The notes beneath the pieces are model-generated. The model was not told where the DNA came from. It made no database searches and saw only the letters and a list, made by a program, of their open reading frames with translations. Below are positions 61,541 to 64,000 of a stretch of DNA of 64,000 bases, in pieces; within the stretch, counting starts at the first letter, position 1, and every line of letters starts with the position of its first letter. A program made the position numbers and the translations under genes. The DNA is from Pseudomonas corrugata. Its GTDB lineage: Bacteria > Pseudomonadota > Gammaproteobacteria > Pseudomonadales > Pseudomonadaceae. The stretch is from contig NZ_LHVK01000029.1 in the NCBI RefSeq assembly GCF_001269905.1, forward strand, positions 32,033 through 96,032, given 5' to 3'.

Positions 61541-62086
61541 TTACTTGGCTTTCGCACTCTTGATGTCACTGATGATTTGCTGAGAAATAGCCTGAACCTG
61601 CTTTTGGGTCATGGCCGACATGACGCCCTCCCAAGCAGACGATGTCGTGTCATAGGTCCGTGTGCCGATCAGATGGCCTGATTTCAAGTCCGAATAATCT
61701 GCGCGGGAGTTGACCCACGCATTGCCTACCATGACACCAGCTCCGTAGCGTGCGCCTGGGGTCAGGTAACGGAAATTGCTCACGTTGATTTTAATGCCCA
61801 CACCGTCTTTGCCGTCGAGGCTTGTCGGCTGGGCTTCGGCAAGGTGGTAGCCCGCGCGAGTCGCTTCCGCTTGCAGGGCGTCACTCCATTCTTGCTTCAG
61901 GCGAGACCAGTCCTCGTTCTGTTCAACCTTGCTGTTTCCCTGGAAGTTGACGACCAGGTTCTGCTTGGCTGATTCCTGGATGACCAGTGTCTCAGTTCCG
62001 CCGCTTTTCACAGAAGCAGCGCATCCACTCAACATCACGATGGCAACAGCGCAGGACAGCGCAATCGAGAGCTTGGTTTTGTTCAT
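61541..62086 (-). CDS. DUF4410-type lipoprotein
   Basis: This 181-residue lipoprotein has lipobox MLSGC (Cys22) and a DUF4410-like mature domain: a predicted beta-strand (NLVVNFQGNS), a helix (WSRLKQEWSDALQAEATRAGYHL) and GVGIKINVSNFRYLTPGARYG, then a Gly-rich glycine-zipper-like stretch (GAGVMVGNAWV). The start at 62086 opens the signal peptide. Such proteins are thought to sit at the outer membrane; the role is unknown. Confidence 0.8.
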   Translation of the reverse strand: MNKTKLSIALSCAVAIVMLSGCAASVKSGGTETLVIQESAKQNLVVNFQGNSKVEQNEDWSRLKQEWSDALQAEATRAGYHLAEAQPTSLDGKDGVGIKINVSNFRYLTPGARYGAGVMVGNAWVNSRADYSDLKSGHLIGTRTYDTTSSAWEGVMSAMTQKQVQAISQQIISDIKSAKAK

Positions 62087-62246
62087 TGACGTCCATATCC
62101 ACAGAATTGGTTGAGAGAGGTTAGGTATTCCCGTGGGGCAAATGAGCGCACACGTTGAACGCGCAGAATCTAGCATCATTACTTCGCCACTACGAGCCGG
62201 GAGCATCATGAGGGATCAAGGGCAGTCCACGCTTCCGAACTGTCCT

Positions 62247-62537
62247 TTAATCGGCCTGTATCTCGTCGTCTGTCTCTATTTTCTGCATGACAGTAGCGAC
62301 CTTGACTTCTTTATCCACCGGCGCGGTGTTCGGCGGTATCCAGTAAGCCTCTCTCACCTGGTCCAACGCCTGCCAGGGGTTGGTGGCGAATCTCGCATTC
62401 AGACAGGTCGGCTCATGAACGAACGCCAGCTCTCTATCGCTCTCGGACTGCTCGGCGCCACAGCTCTTGCATTTCACGATCTGATTGCGCAGCGCCCAAC
62501 TTTCATGCCATGAAATCAGCTTTTCGAGGGGGGTCAC
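62247..62537 (-). CDS. Small zinc-ribbon-like hypothetical protein
   Basis: This 96-residue protein has a CxxC motif (KCKSCGAEQ) and a later HxxxC (HEPTC), which could form one zinc site. The rest is helical (PWQALDQVREAYW). The start is GTG at 62537 with AGGA four bases upstream. No family name is assigned. It lies about 180 bases before the IS3-type element. Confidence 0.55.
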   Translation of the reverse strand: MTPLEKLISWHESWALRNQIVKCKSCGAEQSESDRELAFVHEPTCLNARFATNPWQALDQVREAYWIPPNTAPVDKEVKVATVMQKIETDDEIQAD

Positions 62538-62783
62538 TTTTCCTACATCCCATTACAAAAACCTGTACAAAAATATAAATCATGTACAGGTTATTGGCTA
62601 GCCAGTCGGGTCGACGCGACTGACCATCGGGCGCCTTATGGGATTTTCCAACAGACGCCAGAAGAAATTGGGCATGGCCAGTCTTGACCTGATAGCGTTG
62701 CGGACAAGCCCCCGGTGTCAGGATAGTTGTCGCCTCTCCGAATTTTCCTGAAAAAGCAGATCGGGGGCGGAAAGAGACTGTTT

Positions 62784-63284
62784 GTGCCGTACTATTCACC
62801 TGAACGCAAAGCCGCATTGCTCAAGATGCTGCTTCCTCCGCTCAACCTGTCGATGGCCGAGGTTTCCCGGCGCGAAGGGGTCAGCGAAATGTCTTTGTCG
62901 AACTGGCGCAAGCAGGTCGGTTCTGAAGGAAACGCAGTGCCCGATAACACCTCATCGACCCAGAACTGGACAGCCGAAATCAAGTTTGCTGTCGTCCTTG
63001 AAGCCGCCGGCCTGTCCGAGATTGAACTGGGTGAGTACTGCCGCCGTAAAGGCCTGTATCCCGAGCAAATCAGCGCCTGGAGGCAAGCCTTCATCAGTGG
63101 CCAGAAGACGGAAAAAGCCCAGCAAAAAGACGATCGCGAACAAGCCCGTAAGGACAAGAAACGCATCCAGGAACTTGAGCGTGAACTGCGCCGCAAAGAC
63201 AAGGCGCTGGCTGAAACCGCCGCGTTGTTGGTGCTGCGAAAAAAGCTCAACGATTACTGGGGGATCGACAACGAGGACAGCTAA
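62784..63284 (+). CDS. IS3-family transposase OrfA
   Basis: This 166-residue DNA-binding subunit has an N-terminal HTH (LSMAEVSRREGVSEMSLSNWRKQ), a second HTH-like region (LSEIELGEYCRRKGLYPEQISAWRQAF) and a C-terminal coiled coil (RKDKKRIQELERELRRKDKALAETAALLVLRKKL) typical of the IS3 leucine-zipper region. The chosen start is GTG at 62784 (PYYSPERKAALL follows), which matches the usual OrfA N-terminus. Confidence 0.88.
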   Translation: MPYYSPERKAALLKMLLPPLNLSMAEVSRREGVSEMSLSNWRKQVGSEGNAVPDNTSSTQNWTAEIKFAVVLEAAGLSEIELGEYCRRKGLYPEQISAWRQAFISGQKTEKAQQKDDREQARKDKKRIQELERELRRKDKALAETAALLVLRKKLNDYWGIDNEDS

Positions 63285-63289
63285 CGGCT

Positions 63290-64000
63290 TTGCCAGAGCG
63301 GCAGTTACTCGTAACCTGGTTGAATGAAGCGCAAATGGCCGGAGCCCGGAAAATCAGGGCCTGCCAGGAAGTCGGCCTCTCGCTCAGAACCTTGCAGCGC
63401 TGGACTGAAACCGAGGCTATTCAGGCTGACGCCCGAACGACCACACCGGCGTACGCCGCCGAGTCAGATCGTGCCGAGACTGGCCGATCAACAGCGCTAT
63501 CTGGCATCGGAAGCCACGTTTTATCGGGTGCTGCGGGCTGCGGGTCAACAACAGCATCGAGGTCGTAGCCAGCGCCCGCGACGGCATGCGGCACCGACGA
63601 CCCATACGGCCAAGGGGGCGAATCAGGTGTGGTCGTGGGACATCACCTACCTGTCGCCGGTGCGTGGCAAGTATTACTACTTGTACCTGATCGAGGACAT
63701 TTACAGCCGCAAGGCTGTGGGCTGGGAGGTTTACGAAGAGGAAAGCGGTGAGAAGGCGGCTGCGTTGCTGCAGCGTAGCGTGATCGGCGAGCAATGTTTG
63801 CATGAACCGCTGGTACTGCACTCGGACAATGGTGCCCCGATGAAATCACTGACGCTGTTGAGCAAGATGCATGACCTGGGCATCACACCGTCACGTGGCC
63901 GACCGCGTGTGAGCAATGACAATCCATACTCGGAATCGCTGTTTAGAACGTTGAAATACTGCCCGCAATGGCCGGCAGATGGCTTTGCCAGCCTGGACGC
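63290..64000 (+). pseudogene. IS3-family transposase OrfB, frameshifted and cut by window edge
   Basis: The TTG start at 63290 gives a normal OrfB N-terminus (PERQLLVTWLNEAQMAGARKIRACQEVGLSLRTLQRW). After about residue 50 the reading frame loses homology, while from 63456 another frame resumes with PPSQIVPRLADQQRYLASEATFYRVL and continues to the window end. The resumed frame includes all DDE catalytic positions (SWDITY, LHSDNG, SNDNPYSES). About 25 residues expected between the two parts are missing, so an internal deletion shifted the frame near 63440-63456. Confidence 0.85.

Larger units (their letters stand above)
62716..64000 (+). mobile_element. IS3-family insertion sequence, 5' part
   Basis: Two consecutive transposase genes (orfA, orfB) of the IS3 type run off the right edge. 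The left end is probably the TGTCAGGATAGTTGTCG sequence at about 62716, since IS3 ends begin with TG and this is the first such sequence before orfA. The right end is outside the window, so the terminal repeat cannot be checked. orfB is interrupted, so this copy is probably not autonomous. Confidence 0.8.

Noticed and set aside
62133..62513. 126-codon plus-strand frame opposite the zinc-ribbon protein gene
   Set aside because: The minus strand has a coherent CxxC protein with a ribosome site; the plus frame has no domain pattern and starts in the lipoprotein's upstream region.

Overview
The window looks like chromosome of a fluorescens-group Pseudomonas. It is GC-rich, with tightly packed operons. 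Many intergenic gaps hold the Pseudomonas REP core (GTGGGAGCGAGCC...GGCTCGCTCCCAC). Several genes belong to Pseudomonas-typical families (DUF6124, DUF6434, HglS, a PlaF-like phospholipase, YceK/YidQ and CigR-type small proteins). I see no rRNA, tRNA or CRISPR. The left edge cuts tamB and the right edge cuts a broken IS3-family element.

Layout. 1-12 kb: tamB-tamA (outer-membrane assembly), a GNAT enzyme, xthA, a PstS/OmpA fusion, a DUF6124 gene with a long leader, a secreted M20 peptidase and a PlaF-like membrane phospholipase. 12-22 kb: hglS (2-oxoadipate to 2-hydroxyglutarate), an orphan T6SS hcp with a TTG start, two small unknown genes, an ABC ATPase/FtsX-type permease/AttH-lipocalin lipoprotein operon, a tandem REPIN array and a sulfatase-fold membrane transferase.

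22.3-40.5 kb: a co-directional, mostly overlapping 15-gene Wzx/Wzy-type exopolysaccharide operon. It supplies UDP-glucuronate and UDP-galacturonate (UDP-Glc dehydrogenase, UDP-GlcA 4-epimerase), starts the repeat unit (sugar transferase), extends it (three glycosyltransferases), flips it (Wzx), polymerises it (Wzy/ligase-like), controls length and exports it (Wzz/GumC-like protein, Wza, a degenerate BY-kinase-like ATPase) and tailors it (NodB-type deacetylase, ChbG/YdjC deacetylase, two GNAT-fold proteins, a glycoside-hydrolase-like protein). I cannot match it to a named polymer; it is the best candidate for an undescribed system here. Its upstream region carries two sequences close to the FleQ box.

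41.4-50.5 kb: a five-copy tandem REPIN array, then a six-gene ABC importer on the minus strand whose order matches rhizobial glycerol uptake (glpS-T-P-Q-U-V). A -24/-12 promoter, an array of TGAACAA heptamers and a divergent sigma-54 activator form a coherent regulatory unit. The two ATPases carry complementary defects that fall in one composite ATP site.

50.5-64 kb: an accessory-like patchwork. It contains a CigR-like protein, an MFS transporter, AzlCD, a small alarmone hydrolase, several secreted or unknown small proteins, an isochorismatase-like hydrolase, a PACE efflux pump with a divergent LysR gene and a clear LysR box, DUF6434, a GNAT gene coupled to an unknown gene, a 36-residue peptide gene, a 2OG-oxygenase-like protein, a DUF4410 lipoprotein, a zinc-ribbon protein and the start of an IS3-family element whose orfB is frameshifted.
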